Under the pieces are notes generated by a model. It was not told the DNA's origin and did not search any database. It saw nothing but the letters and a program-made list of their open reading frames with translations. A DNA stretch of 45,641 nucleotides from Dehalococcoidia bacterium (GTDB lineage: Bacteria > Chloroflexota > Dehalococcoidia > Lucifugimonadales > VXLM01): contig VXLM01000047.1 of the NCBI GenBank assembly GCA_009841605.1, positions 15,924-61,564 on the forward strand, read 5' to 3'. A program made the position numbers and the translations under genes. Below, piece after piece: positions 25,681-33,447 of this stretch (the stretch's first letter is position 1; each line of letters starts with the position of its first letter).

Positions 25681-25932
25681 ATGTCGATCACGATGCTGAA
25701 TATCCATGAAGCAAAGACCCATCTGTCCAAGCACCTCGCCGATTTGAAAGCCGGTGACCGGATCATCCTGTGCCGCAGAAACCGGCCTGTGGCGGAGATA
25801 CTGCCCCTTGACGGCGGTATGGACGAACCTCGCCCTGTGGGTCTGGGAAGAGGCCTGGCCGAAGTGCCCGACTCGTTTTTCGACCCGCTCCCCGACGACA
25901 TCCTCGATGACTTCGAGGGAGTTGGCAGGTAA
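25681..25932 (+). CDS. Phd/YefM-family antitoxin
   Basis: 83 aa from the ATG at 25681; ATGs at 25675 and 25693 are alternatives and none has a ribosome-binding site. N-terminal Phd fold: MLNIHEAKTHLSKHLADLKAGDRIILCRRNRPVAEILPL, the DNA-binding and dimer part. The acidic C-terminal tail (FFDPLPDDILDDFEG) is the usual toxin-neutralising segment. Such antitoxins repress their own operon. The PIN toxin gene starts 19 nt downstream. Confidence 0.88.
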   Translation: MSITMLNIHEAKTHLSKHLADLKAGDRIILCRRNRPVAEILPLDGGMDEPRPVGLGRGLAEVPDSFFDPLPDDILDDFEGVGR

Positions 25933-25951
25933 GGTCTCTGTTGCGTAGCGC

Positions 25952-26338
25952 ATGAGGCTATTACTCGACACCGTTGCCTTCATATGGCTGGTTGATGGCA
26001 ACACACGCCTTGTGGAATCGGCTCGCGCGGCGATCACCGACCCCGCTAACGAACTCTACCTTAGCGCCGCCTCCGCGTGGGAGATCGCGATCAAGTATGA
26101 GCTTGGACGCCTTCGGTTACGTGTGCCTCCGCACGAGTACGTTGTCGAGCAGAGGCGGCTCCATAGAATCAACTCACTTCCGATTACCGAAGAATCTACC
26201 TTACAAGTGGGCAAGCTGCCCGGCCTGCATCGTGACCCCTTCGACCGAATTCTCGTTGCTCAAGCGATTGTTGAGGGCCTGACCATCGTCACTTCCGATC
26301 GTCTTGTAAGCATGTACCTCGTTAGGGTCATTTGGTGA
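25952..26338 (+). CDS. PIN-domain (VapC-type) RNase toxin
   Basis: 128 aa, full length. PIN carboxylates are in place: Asp6 (LLLDTVAF), Glu44 (SAASAWEIAIK), and Asp96/Asp100 (HRDPFDRILVAQA), with a final TSDR. VapC-type toxins cleave tRNA or rRNA with Mg2+. Paired with the Phd-type antitoxin just upstream, forming a type II module. It lies between diverged direct repeats and next to a repeat-rich zone, consistent with arrival by transfer. Confidence 0.88.
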   Translation: MRLLLDTVAFIWLVDGNTRLVESARAAITDPANELYLSAASAWEIAIKYELGRLRLRVPPHEYVVEQRRLHRINSLPITEESTLQVGKLPGLHRDPFDRILVAQAIVEGLTIVTSDRLVSMYLVRVIW

Positions 26339-26388
26339 TTCAAGCCGGAGCGAAGGGTCGTGTCCCATAGGTGTTTGTCCTCCGCCGC

Positions 26389-26450
26389 CCCCTGCGGTCA
26401 TTCAACGGGAGTCTACATCAGACAACTGCAAAACTCGACCTGTGCGATAC
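26389..26450. repeat. Diverged direct repeat, right copy
   Basis: Partner of 25491-25556, on the other side of the Phd/PIN module; see that entry. Confidence 0.5.
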
Positions 26451-26600
26451 GTAACTGTTCAGTCTTCGTGAGTTGAATCGCGAAGACCCCCTCTCTGTAT
26501 CTCTCCCCCGTCGGGATGACAGGGGTAGGTAAAAAGGATTTGCAGCTATGATTCAGCCCCGTCTCCCTGTCATTCCGAGCGTGGCGAGGAATCTAAAGTC

Positions 26601-26943
26601 GGTTCTGTTGTGTTGTGGTTGAACTAGAACCTCGCCTTCCGTTCACTCACGACGATCCCTTCGGGGGCAGTTCTCGCAGTATCCGCCTTGAGGGGGGAAC
26701 TTCCCCCCGCGCCGATCGTTGCAATAGGTTAGGTTGCCACATGGTTGTTGTGTAGCGTAGTACCCGTCAGGTTTGTGAACTAGGACGGGTTGTTGACTGT
26801 TGATTTCAAACGCTTCCCTTGCGGCCTTATCGTCTCTCATGTCGGCATTCAATGAGTGCTGTTTCCTCTTCACTCCCTTCGCCATGATTCCTCCTTGCTT
26901 AAGCCGTACCCTATTATCGTTTCAACCACAACACAACAGAACC
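26601..26943. mobile_element. 343-bp inverted-repeat element with an 8-bp target duplication and a passenger gene
   Basis: Perfect 23-bp terminal inverted repeats (26601-26623 and 26921-26943, outer ends GGTTCTGTTG/CAACAGAACC) bounded by direct repeats CTAAAGTC at 26593-26600 and 26944-26951. The related family 1 copy near 34271 has a single CTAAAGTC followed by the same CCAT context, serving as an empty site. There is no transposase, so it is MITE-like and must be moved in trans. GG-ended inverted repeats with 8-bp duplications fit IS1595- or ISL3-type transposases, by inference. Contains one 80-codon gene on the minus strand. Confidence 0.85.
26643..26885 (-). CDS. 80-aa Cys-containing passenger protein of the inverted-repeat element
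   Basis: The ATG at 26885 has AAGGAGG 5 nt upstream, a strong ribosome-binding site that argues for a real gene. The N-terminus is basic (MAKGVKRKQHS). The C-terminal half has four cysteines (C49-x5-C55-x14-C70-x2-C73) that could form a zinc knuckle, followed by a basic end (CPRRDRRE). I do not recognise a family. It occupies most of the element between its inverted repeats. A nucleic-acid-binding role would suit the composition but is a guess. Confidence 0.6.
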   Translation of the reverse strand: MAKGVKRKQHSLNADMRDDKAAREAFEINSQQPVLVHKPDGYYATQQPCGNLTYCNDRRGGKFPPQGGYCENCPRRDRRE

Positions 26944-27223
26944 CTAAAGTCCATGACTGCAAGACGGGTTAATCGGCGTGCCATCCGTATCCTCGCCGAC
27001 GGGATAGGAATTCTCCATGTCGGCGCTGCCTTAGGACGGGCATTTTAGATTCTTCACTCCGCTTCGCTGCGTTCAGAATGACAGTGACTGCGTTGTTTTC
27101 TCATCAATGGAGGCATGGGGCGATAGTCAAAAGCCTACCCCTGTCAGCCCTCACCTTTGGGTACACAAATCTTGAGTTTCAGTCCTTGGCTTGCCTGACA
27201 GGGGATGAAGTGTAGGTACGCCT

Positions 27224-27568
27224 TTATGTGCCCTCGTCCGCAGTGATGCATTTATAGATTTCCACTTCCACGGGCAAGAATGGGTACTCAAAAGGAATGA
27301 CGGAGCGAGAACTGCATAGAAAGCTAGGGCCAATGTACAATGCGGGCTTCTCTGTAAAGTGACTAGGGCCGTAATAAGTGCGGCTTGCGCTGATGCTGTA
27401 GAGGCCTGCCGGAATGTTCACTGTGCCACCCGCCATACTGACATACAGGCCGACCGACAACACCGCAGTGACTAACGCTACGGTTGTGATGGCCATGCCG
27501 ATAGCGTGCACGTTAGCGGGCGTACCACTGAAAAGTCTTCGTATGATCGTTCTTCCGTGTGCCATCAT
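27224..27568 (-). CDS. Possible small membrane-anchored protein, unknown
   Basis: 114 aa with one hydrophobic span (about residues 20-45, MAITTVALVTAVLSVGLYV) and a short outer domain. No family recognised and no clear ribosome-binding site at the ATG (27568). Lower GC than the neighbours. It may be real, or the frame may be fortuitous. Confidence 0.35.
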   Translation of the reverse strand: MMAHGRTIIRRLFSGTPANVHAIGMAITTVALVTAVLSVGLYVSMAGGTVNIPAGLYSISASRTYYGPSHFTEKPALYIGPSFLCSSRSVIPFEYPFLPVEVEIYKCITADEGT

Positions 27569-27654
27569 GGGCTAGACCATCTGAAAAGCAAGGCCGTTCA
27601 CTGGCAAACGAAGAGACATCCCCGACGACCCCGCCGTCTTTTTCACAAAGAACC

Positions 27655-28500
27655 CTACTCGTGGATCTCCTTCTGGCAGTGAGGACACAGCGTCGGCCCC
27701 TGCCTTCTCCTGTTCATCTCGTCCATGAACCCCGACCCCAGGATGCCCGCAGGCAGCGCGAACAGTCCTATCCCCAATATCGCTATCACCCCCGCGAGAA
27801 ACCGTCCCGTCACCGTTACCGGGACCGCGTCACCGTACCCCACGGTCGTCAGGGTGATGATGCTCCACCACATGGATTGAGGAATGTTGGCGAACTTGTC
27901 CGGCTGGGCCTCGGTTTCCGCGAAGTACATCAGCGACGACGCCATCAGCAGCAGTATCGACAGGAACACGATCACCGTAATCAGCTCAGCGCGCTTGGCG
28001 TGTATCACCCCGACCGATGTCCTCAACCCGGAGGAGTAGCGACTCAGCCGTGCGATCCGTGCCAGCAGGCGCACCGCCCGCAGGAATCGCAGGATTCGGA
28101 GGTCGAGCAGACCCACAGGGGCCATGAGCGCCACATAGAACGGCAGGATGGCCAGCAGGTCGATGAACAAGACGGGAGTCAGGGCAAACCTCAGTCTCCC
28201 CCACACCGGATGCCCGTACTTCTCCTCCACCGTGCAGGACCACAGCCGCAAGACATACTCGACCGTGAAGATCGCCACCGAGACCGTGTCGAAGATACGA
28301 AAAGCAAGCGGCGAGATATCGTGAATCTCATCGACGGTCTCAACAATCAGGGCTACGACGTTCAGGCAGATCAGCACGATGATGAATATGTCGAACCAGC
28401 TGAATCCGCCGTCCGACCGTTCCAAGACGCCATGGAGCCTTTGCTTCATCGACATGGATGACTGACGTGACTCTATCTGTTCATCTTGACGTTGCGACAT
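27655..28500 (-). CDS. Voltage-gated-type potassium channel with a Cys-pair tail
   Basis: 281 aa. Six membrane segments are recognisable: S1 at about 36-55, S2 at 68-88, S3 at 108-128, an Arg-rich S4 (LRILRFLRAVRLLARIARLSRY, about 134-155), S5 at 172-192, the selectivity filter TLTTVGYGD at 216-224 and S6 at 232-256. K+ permeates with TVGYGD filters. The short cytoplasmic tail ends CPHC (272-275) plus QKEIHE, half a zinc ribbon, which could pair across subunits of the tetramer. GAGG lies 10 nt before the ATG. Single gene; the modABC operon follows upstream on the same strand. Confidence 0.9.
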   Translation of the reverse strand: MSQRQDEQIESRQSSMSMKQRLHGVLERSDGGFSWFDIFIIVLICLNVVALIVETVDEIHDISPLAFRIFDTVSVAIFTVEYVLRLWSCTVEEKYGHPVWGRLRFALTPVLFIDLLAILPFYVALMAPVGLLDLRILRFLRAVRLLARIARLSRYSSGLRTSVGVIHAKRAELITVIVFLSILLLMASSLMYFAETEAQPDKFANIPQSMWWSIITLTTVGYGDAVPVTVTGRFLAGVIAILGIGLFALPAGILGSGFMDEMNRRRQGPTLCPHCQKEIHE

Positions 28501-28542
28501 GGTGAGTTGACCTCAACGATGCTGCGTTCAGCTACTCGCCCC

Positions 28543-29652
28543 TTACCGGTTGCCAGAACCTCCATCAAGCGCGTCCAGCGCCAGCACACTGTTGCTCTTC
28601 ACGATCAGATATACCTGCGTTCCCTCTCTTAACGCAAGGTCGGAAATCGCGCGCGGCGTGAGCTCCACTACCAGAACAGTCCCCACATCCACGTGCGCGA
28701 TGACGCGCGGCCCCTGCGCGTGAATCGCCTCGATCCTGCCGGGCAAGATATTCTGCGCGCTGATCCTCGTCGGCACGTCCAGCGTCAGGATGATATCACC
28801 TGCGCGGACCGACACCGTAAGCAGATCTCCCGGCCCGGCGTCGATTTCCGGCGCCGCAAGCTCCACGCCCCCAACGTCGATCACCGAAAGCCCCTGCTCC
28901 GAACGCCGCTCGACGACCGTCGCGTCCAGCAGGTTCTCCAGCGCCCCGTAGTCCGCCATCGTGCCGACGTCAGGACGCACCAGCACCTCCGACGGCGGCC
29001 CCTGTGCGACCGGTCTGCCCTCCGACAGCACCAGTATCTCGTCCGCAAGCGCCACCACCTCCGACACCGAGTGCGACACGTATATCATCGGCGTCTCAAG
29101 CTCCTGTCGCACCCGCTTCAGGTACCGGATGATGGCACCCTTGAAGGATACGTCCAGCGACGCCAGAGGCTCGTCCAGCAGGAGCAGACGCGGCGAGGTC
29201 GCCAGCGCACGCGCAAGGGCCACTCGCTGGCGTTCTCCCCCCGATAGCGTGTCCACGCTGCGGTCGAGCAGCCGCGTCAGGTCGAACAACTCGAAGAGCT
29301 GCTCCGGGTCCGTCGTGCGCTGCCCCTCTGGAGTCAGATGGTAGCCATACAGGATATTCTTCCGCACGTTCATGTTCGGAAACAGCGCCGACGACTGGAA
29401 CACGTACCCGAACCGCCGCTTTTCGGGCGGGACGACCTTTCGCTCGGAAGCCGAGAACAGTGTCGTCCCCATGACGGTGATCTGCCCGCTGTCCGGCCGT
29501 GTGAGGCCGGCGATGCAGTTCAGCAGCGTCGTCTTGCCGCTCCCGGACGGACCGAACACCGAGGTCGCGCCCGTCTCGAACGTCACGTCGCAGTCCAGCG
29601 TGAACTGCGAGAATCGCTTGGTGACGGCGATATGTGCAACCGGTACTGTCAT
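28543..29652 (-). CDS. modC: Molybdate ABC transporter ATP-binding protein
   Basis: 369 aa from the ATG at 29652 (GGAGG upstream), which overlaps the modB stop as ATGA; a longer upstream frame is spurious. Walker A GPSGSGKT (34-41), signature LSGGERQRVALARA, Walker B LLLLDEPLASLD and the switch His (VSHSVSEV) are present. The C-terminal ~130 residues look like the MOBE/TOBE region that binds oxyanion in ModC and gates transport. With ModB and ModA it powers molybdate (or tungstate) import. Last gene of modABC. Confidence 0.9.
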   Translation of the reverse strand: MTVPVAHIAVTKRFSQFTLDCDVTFETGATSVFGPSGSGKTTLLNCIAGLTRPDSGQITVMGTTLFSASERKVVPPEKRRFGYVFQSSALFPNMNVRKNILYGYHLTPEGQRTTDPEQLFELFDLTRLLDRSVDTLSGGERQRVALARALATSPRLLLLDEPLASLDVSFKGAIIRYLKRVRQELETPMIYVSHSVSEVVALADEILVLSEGRPVAQGPPSEVLVRPDVGTMADYGALENLLDATVVERRSEQGLSVIDVGGVELAAPEIDAGPGDLLTVSVRAGDIILTLDVPTRISAQNILPGRIEAIHAQGPRVIAHVDVGTVLVVELTPRAISDLALREGTQVYLIVKSNSVLALDALDGGSGNR

Positions 29653-30323
29653 GCCGCCTCCGGTCGAGGGGTCTTGGCCAGCAGCCAGTTGTGTACGACC
29701 AGCGTCGCCACCGCAATGGCGATGGCGATGGCCGTCAGAAGCAGGGCAGTCGAGTCGTCTCGGAGGATAACGGCGGAGTAGAGCGCCAGCGGAAGGGTCT
29801 GCGTCTTGCCCGCGATGTTCCCCGCCACCGTGATCGTCGCGCCGAACTCGCTGATAGCCCGCACGAACCCCAGCAGCACGCCCGCCAAGATGCCCTTTGA
29901 GGCCAGCGGAACGGTTATGGTGAAGAACACCCTCCACGGGCCAGCGCCGAGGCTCCGCGCCGACATTTCCAACCGCTCGTCAACCCCTGCCATGGCTACC
30001 ATCGTCGCCCGCGCCATGAGAGGGAACGATACCACCGCCGATGCCGCGACCGCCGCATACCATGTGAACACGATGTCCGCTCCCAGGAGCGCGTGCGTCA
30101 GGCCCCCAATCGGCCCCTCGCGTCCCAGCAGGAGGAGGAGGAAGAACCCGATGGCGATCGGCGGCACCGCAAGGGGAAGCGAGACCAGCACATCAACGAT
30201 CAAGCGGCCCGGCGCGCGCGTCTTGACCAGCAGCCAGCTGACGGCCAGCGCGAGGGGAATGTTGACCACGGTGGCAACCACCGCCACCCGGAACGTCAGC
30301 TCGAGGAGTGACCAGCTCAACAC
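29649..30323 (-). CDS. modB: Molybdate ABC transporter permease
   Basis: 224 aa. Five to six membrane helices with the binding-protein-dependent permease EAA-type loop: SLGAGPWRVFFTITVPLASKGILAGVLLGFVRAISEFG, typical of ModB/CysT-type subunits, so only short parts are cited: EFGAT and ARSLGAGP. The GTG start at 30323 comes 3 nt after the modA stop. Stop codon overlaps the modC start (ATGA). Forms a homodimer carrying the ModC ATPases. Confidence 0.9.
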   Translation of the reverse strand: MLSWSLLELTFRVAVVATVVNIPLALAVSWLLVKTRAPGRLIVDVLVSLPLAVPPIAIGFFLLLLLGREGPIGGLTHALLGADIVFTWYAAVAASAVVSFPLMARATMVAMAGVDERLEMSARSLGAGPWRVFFTITVPLASKGILAGVLLGFVRAISEFGATITVAGNIAGKTQTLPLALYSAVILRDDSTALLLTAIAIAIAVATLVVHNWLLAKTPRPEAA

Positions 30324-30326
30324 GAC

Positions 30327-31103
30327 CTACCTGATCGGCTCGAAGCCGTGAGCGCGGAATATCTCACCTGCCGCCTCGCCGGTGAGGAACTGCACAAAAT
30401 CGTCCGCTGCCTCGTTCCGTTCATCCGATACCACCGTGACGACCGGGTACACGATCGGCCCGTACGAGTCGTGCGGGAAGATGTCCACCGTCTCCAGCCC
30501 CTTTGCAATCACGGCGTCCGTCGCGTACACGATGCCGACGCTCGCGTTGCCCGCCTCCACGAAGGCCATGGCAGCCCGCACGTCCGGCGCCGTCACCATC
30601 TTCTCCTGCAGCGACTCCCACAGCCCCGCCGACTTCAGCGCCTCGCGTCCATACGCCCCGGCGGGAGCGATGTCCGGCGCGGCTATGGCGATCCGCTCTA
30701 CATTCGATAACGTGAGCGCAACGGGTGAGCGCTCTTCCAGCGACGTGTTCGTGACCACGACCAGCTTGTTCGTCAGCCACTCGGCCTCTTCCGCAACCAT
30801 CCCGCGTTCACGCAGGAACGCGACCGGTGGCGCGCCCGCCGAAACGAACACGCTCGCCGGAGCGCCGCTGGCTATCTGCTGCGCCAGCGCCTGCGATGCT
30901 GCATAGCTGGTCTGTACGTCCACGTCGTTCTCCCGCTCGTACAACGCCACCGCCTCGTCGAATGCGTCCGTCAGGCTCGTCGCCGCGAACACCAGCAACT
31001 CCTCCCGATCACCATCCGCCCCGCCCGAACACCCCACACCAAGCGCCGCGACCACCAAGGTTGCCGCCAACAGTGCTTTATATATACGACCGCTTCCGTT
31101 CAT
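30327..31103 (-). CDS. modA: Molybdate-binding lipoprotein
   Basis: 258 aa from the ATG at 31103. Signal segment followed by lipobox GVGC (Cys about 25) and SGGADGD. ModA hallmarks: VFAATSLTDAFDEA near the N-terminus, TSYAASQALAQQI, a Gly-Asn-x-x-x-G-I-V-Y-A-T-D segment (NASVGIVYATDA) and YPVVTVV. It captures molybdate outside the membrane. No strong ribosome-binding site at this ATG; an earlier ATG would put charged residues before the signal and is less likely. First gene of modABC. Tungstate specificity cannot be excluded. Confidence 0.9.
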   Translation of the reverse strand: MNGSGRIYKALLAATLVVAALGVGCSGGADGDREELLVFAATSLTDAFDEAVALYERENDVDVQTSYAASQALAQQIASGAPASVFVSAGAPPVAFLRERGMVAEEAEWLTNKLVVVTNTSLEERSPVALTLSNVERIAIAAPDIAPAGAYGREALKSAGLWESLQEKMVTAPDVRAAMAFVEAGNASVGIVYATDAVIAKGLETVDIFPHDSYGPIVYPVVTVVSDERNEAADDFVQFLTGEAAGEIFRAHGFEPIR

Positions 31104-31220
31104 AGTCGCCGTATACCGTACCGTCCAACCCCCCGTTCGGCAAGCGGCCTCCGTTGACACCACGTCAAACCCGTCGATAGACTACCTACAGACACCCACG
31201 CGCCGCTTCGCTGTGCCCCT

Positions 31221-32753
31221 ATGCCCCCCACCGCCTCACCCCTCGCCGACTACATCGCACGAGCGACCGAATCCGGCAGCGACCTGAACACCGGGTTCGT
31301 CGCCTTTCTCGCGTCGCTCGAACACATCCGCTCCGTCTCCCCCGAGGTCGCCGCCGCCGTCGTCGCGGAGCTCGACGACCAGTCCGGCAGCCTCAAGATG
31401 ATCGCCTCGGAGAACTACTCCTCCCTCGCCGTCCAGCTTGCCATGGGCAACCTCTTCACCGACAAGTACGCCGAGGGCTATCCCTACCACCGCTTCTACG
31501 CCGGATGCGACAACGTCGACGCCGTCGAGGGACGAGCCGTAGAGCTTGCGAAAGACCTCTTCGGCGCGGAACACGCCTACGTTCAGCCGCACTCCGGCGC
31601 GGACGCCAACCTCGTGGCTTACTGGGCCATCCTCGCCGCGAGGGTGCAGTCCCCCTTCATGGAAAGCGTCGGACAGACCGACCCCTCCAAGCTCTCCGAC
31701 GACGAGTGGGCGGAGCTTCGCCATGCCCTCGGCAACCAGCGAATGCTCGGCATGAACTACTACTCCGGAGGCCACCTCTCGCACGGCTACCGTCTCAACG
31801 CCTCGGCCACCATGTTCGAGGTCCAGTCCTACGACGTCGACCGCGAGACGAACCTGCTCGACTACGACGCCATACGCGACCACGTCAGGGCGTTCCGGCC
31901 CCTCATCCTCCTGGCCGGATACAGCGCGTACTCCCGCAGGATCGACTTCAGCGTCTTCCGTGAGATAGCCGATGAGGTCGGAGCCGTCCTCATGGTCGAT
32001 ATGGCACACTTCGCCGGTCTTGTCGCCGGCAAGGTCGACGGCTTCTCAGGCCCCTACGACCCCGTCGCACACGCCCACGTCGTCACCACCACGACCCACA
32101 AGACCCTGCGCGGACCGCGCGGCGGCATGGTGCTCTCCACAGACGAGTTCGGCGAGTACGTCGACAAGGGCTGCCCGATGGTGCTGGGAGGCCCCATGCC
32201 ACACGTCATGGCCGCCAAGGCGGTCGCCTTCACCGAGGCCGCCGCCCCGGAGTTCAAGGACTACGCCCGCGCCATCGTCGACAACGCCTCAGCACTCGCG
32301 TCCGCCTGCATCGACAACGGTATGGACATCCTCACCGGAGGCACCGACAACCACCTCATGCTCGCCAACATCGCCCCCTACGGCCTCACCGGACGTCAGG
32401 CCGAGTCGGCAGTACGAGAGGCCAACGTCACCCTCAACCGCAACAGCATCCCCTTCGACCCCAACGGCGCGTGGTACACGTCAGGCCTCCGCTTCGGTAC
32501 GCCCGCCCTCACCAGCAGAGGCATGGGCGCAAGCGAAATGACGGAAATCGCCTCAATCATGGCCTCCGTCCTCTCAGCAACAAAACCCCGTACTATCACC
32601 AGGGGCAAACTCGCCGGTCAGCTCAGCAAGGCCCGCGCTACCACCGACGCCGAAACCGTCAAGACCGCCCGCGCCCGTGTCGCCAACCTCCTCTCCGCGT
32701 TCCCCCTCTACCCCGACCTCGACCTCGACTACCTCAAGAAGTCGTTTGCGTAA
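31221..32753 (+). CDS. glyA: Serine hydroxymethyltransferase, long form
   Basis: 510 aa, longer than the usual ~420, due to an N-terminal extension and an insertion (about residues 142-178, ESVGQTDPSKLSDDEW...). Long forms are known in Chlamydiae and spirochaetes. PLP Lys294 in TTTTHKTLRGPRGG; folate/serine motifs SENYSS, YAEGYP, GADANL and MVDMAHFAG are conserved. It converts serine and tetrahydrofolate to glycine and 5,10-methylene-THF. The start at 31221 lacks a clear ribosome-binding site. Single gene divergent from modABC. Confidence 0.92.
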   Translation: MPPTASPLADYIARATESGSDLNTGFVAFLASLEHIRSVSPEVAAAVVAELDDQSGSLKMIASENYSSLAVQLAMGNLFTDKYAEGYPYHRFYAGCDNVDAVEGRAVELAKDLFGAEHAYVQPHSGADANLVAYWAILAARVQSPFMESVGQTDPSKLSDDEWAELRHALGNQRMLGMNYYSGGHLSHGYRLNASATMFEVQSYDVDRETNLLDYDAIRDHVRAFRPLILLAGYSAYSRRIDFSVFREIADEVGAVLMVDMAHFAGLVAGKVDGFSGPYDPVAHAHVVTTTTHKTLRGPRGGMVLSTDEFGEYVDKGCPMVLGGPMPHVMAAKAVAFTEAAAPEFKDYARAIVDNASALASACIDNGMDILTGGTDNHLMLANIAPYGLTGRQAESAVREANVTLNRNSIPFDPNGAWYTSGLRFGTPALTSRGMGASEMTEIASIMASVLSATKPRTITRGKLAGQLSKARATTDAETVKTARARVANLLSAFPLYPDLDLDYLKKSFA

Positions 32754-32914
32754 CAAACTTAGTACACCGAAGAAATGGCAGACGTCACATCACGGTCACC
32801 ACAGATGGTGTCGTTTGGCGGATCGGTCGGCTCGGGAGAATCGACCCTAACGAGGATAGGAACCCCTCTTACTTCCAAACTGCAGGGGATTCTTTGAAGA
32901 CTGCGGAGTGCAGC

Positions 32915-33268
32915 CTACTTCAGTAGTCCGTGGACGGGGACGAGCCGCTGGCCGTACGGGTCTACGGCTAGGAATGTGCCTTCCAAGGTGTATGCGCCGA
33001 GCAGGGCCGTATCATCCTCGCCGAAGATTACCCACGTAGTGGTTTCCCGATCGGCGACTTTCGCCCTCGCCTCGGCCATATCCAGTTCCACGCGCTGGCC
33101 ACCGGCGTACTCAAAGGTCTCGCGCTTGGTGGGAGCGATTCCGAGCCGCCTGAGAGTGGAGCCGGGAACAACGGTCGTGGTTGCGCCGGTATCGACCAGA
33201 GCTTCAACCATTTCATAGTTCTCGCCACCCATATCGCCGATAGCGATTTCTACGCTGAAAGTCCCCAC
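32915..33268 (-). CDS. Retropepsin-like single-domain aspartyl protease
   Basis: 117 aa from a GTG at 33268 with AGGAG 7 nt upstream. The protease motif is clear: EALVDTGATTTVVP with catalytic Asp26, and the second hydrophobic strand with LLGAYTLEG (89-97) in place of the usual LIGxDxLE. Like other retroviral-type bacterial proteins it would act as a homodimer. Target unknown. No signal peptide. It stands alone. Confidence 0.8.
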   Translation of the reverse strand: MGTFSVEIAIGDMGGENYEMVEALVDTGATTTVVPGSTLRRLGIAPTKRETFEYAGGQRVELDMAEARAKVADRETTTWVIFGEDDTALLGAYTLEGTFLAVDPYGQRLVPVHGLLK

Positions 33269-33381
33269 CTCATTGCTCCTACTGAACGGATCATCGCACC
33301 TGAGTATAGCTTACTACATAGCAGGTGCGGACGGATTGCAAAGAGGGTGTTTGCGAAGGTTCTATCTTGCAATGTCATGCG

Positions 33382-33405
33382 TTCGCCCTGAGCCTGTCGA
33401 AGGGC
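33382..33405 (+). repeat. Dispersed extragenic repeat family 3 (single copy here)
   Basis: GCCCT (33385-33389) and AGGGC (33401-33405) around CTGAGCCTGTCGA-type centre; this motif is frequent between genes in many environmental bacterial genomes. It lies beyond the 3' end of rnc. Confidence 0.5.
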
Positions 33406-33447
33406 AATTCAGCATCAAGCGTGATAGCTCTTGAGATAGAATTAGAC

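Larger units (their letters stand above)
26518..27144. repeat. Composite palindromic arrangement of family 1 repeats
   Basis: The left arm begins GACAGGGGTAGG (26518), then about 45 nt, then the family 1 repeat to 26600. The right arm is its mirror: family 1 inverted at 27041-27084, about 45 nt, then CCTACCCCTGTC ending at 27144. A third unit of the same design lies at 34187-34278. Without the nested insertion the structure would be about 276 bp. Confidence 0.6.

Noticed and set aside
26201-26401. 66-codon minus-strand frame over the end of the PIN gene
   Set aside because: Overlaps the real toxin gene; its opening only reflects the diverged direct repeat.
32471-32926. 151-codon frame over the end of glyA and beyond
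   Set aside because: Basic shadow of glyA continuing into noncoding DNA with no motif.
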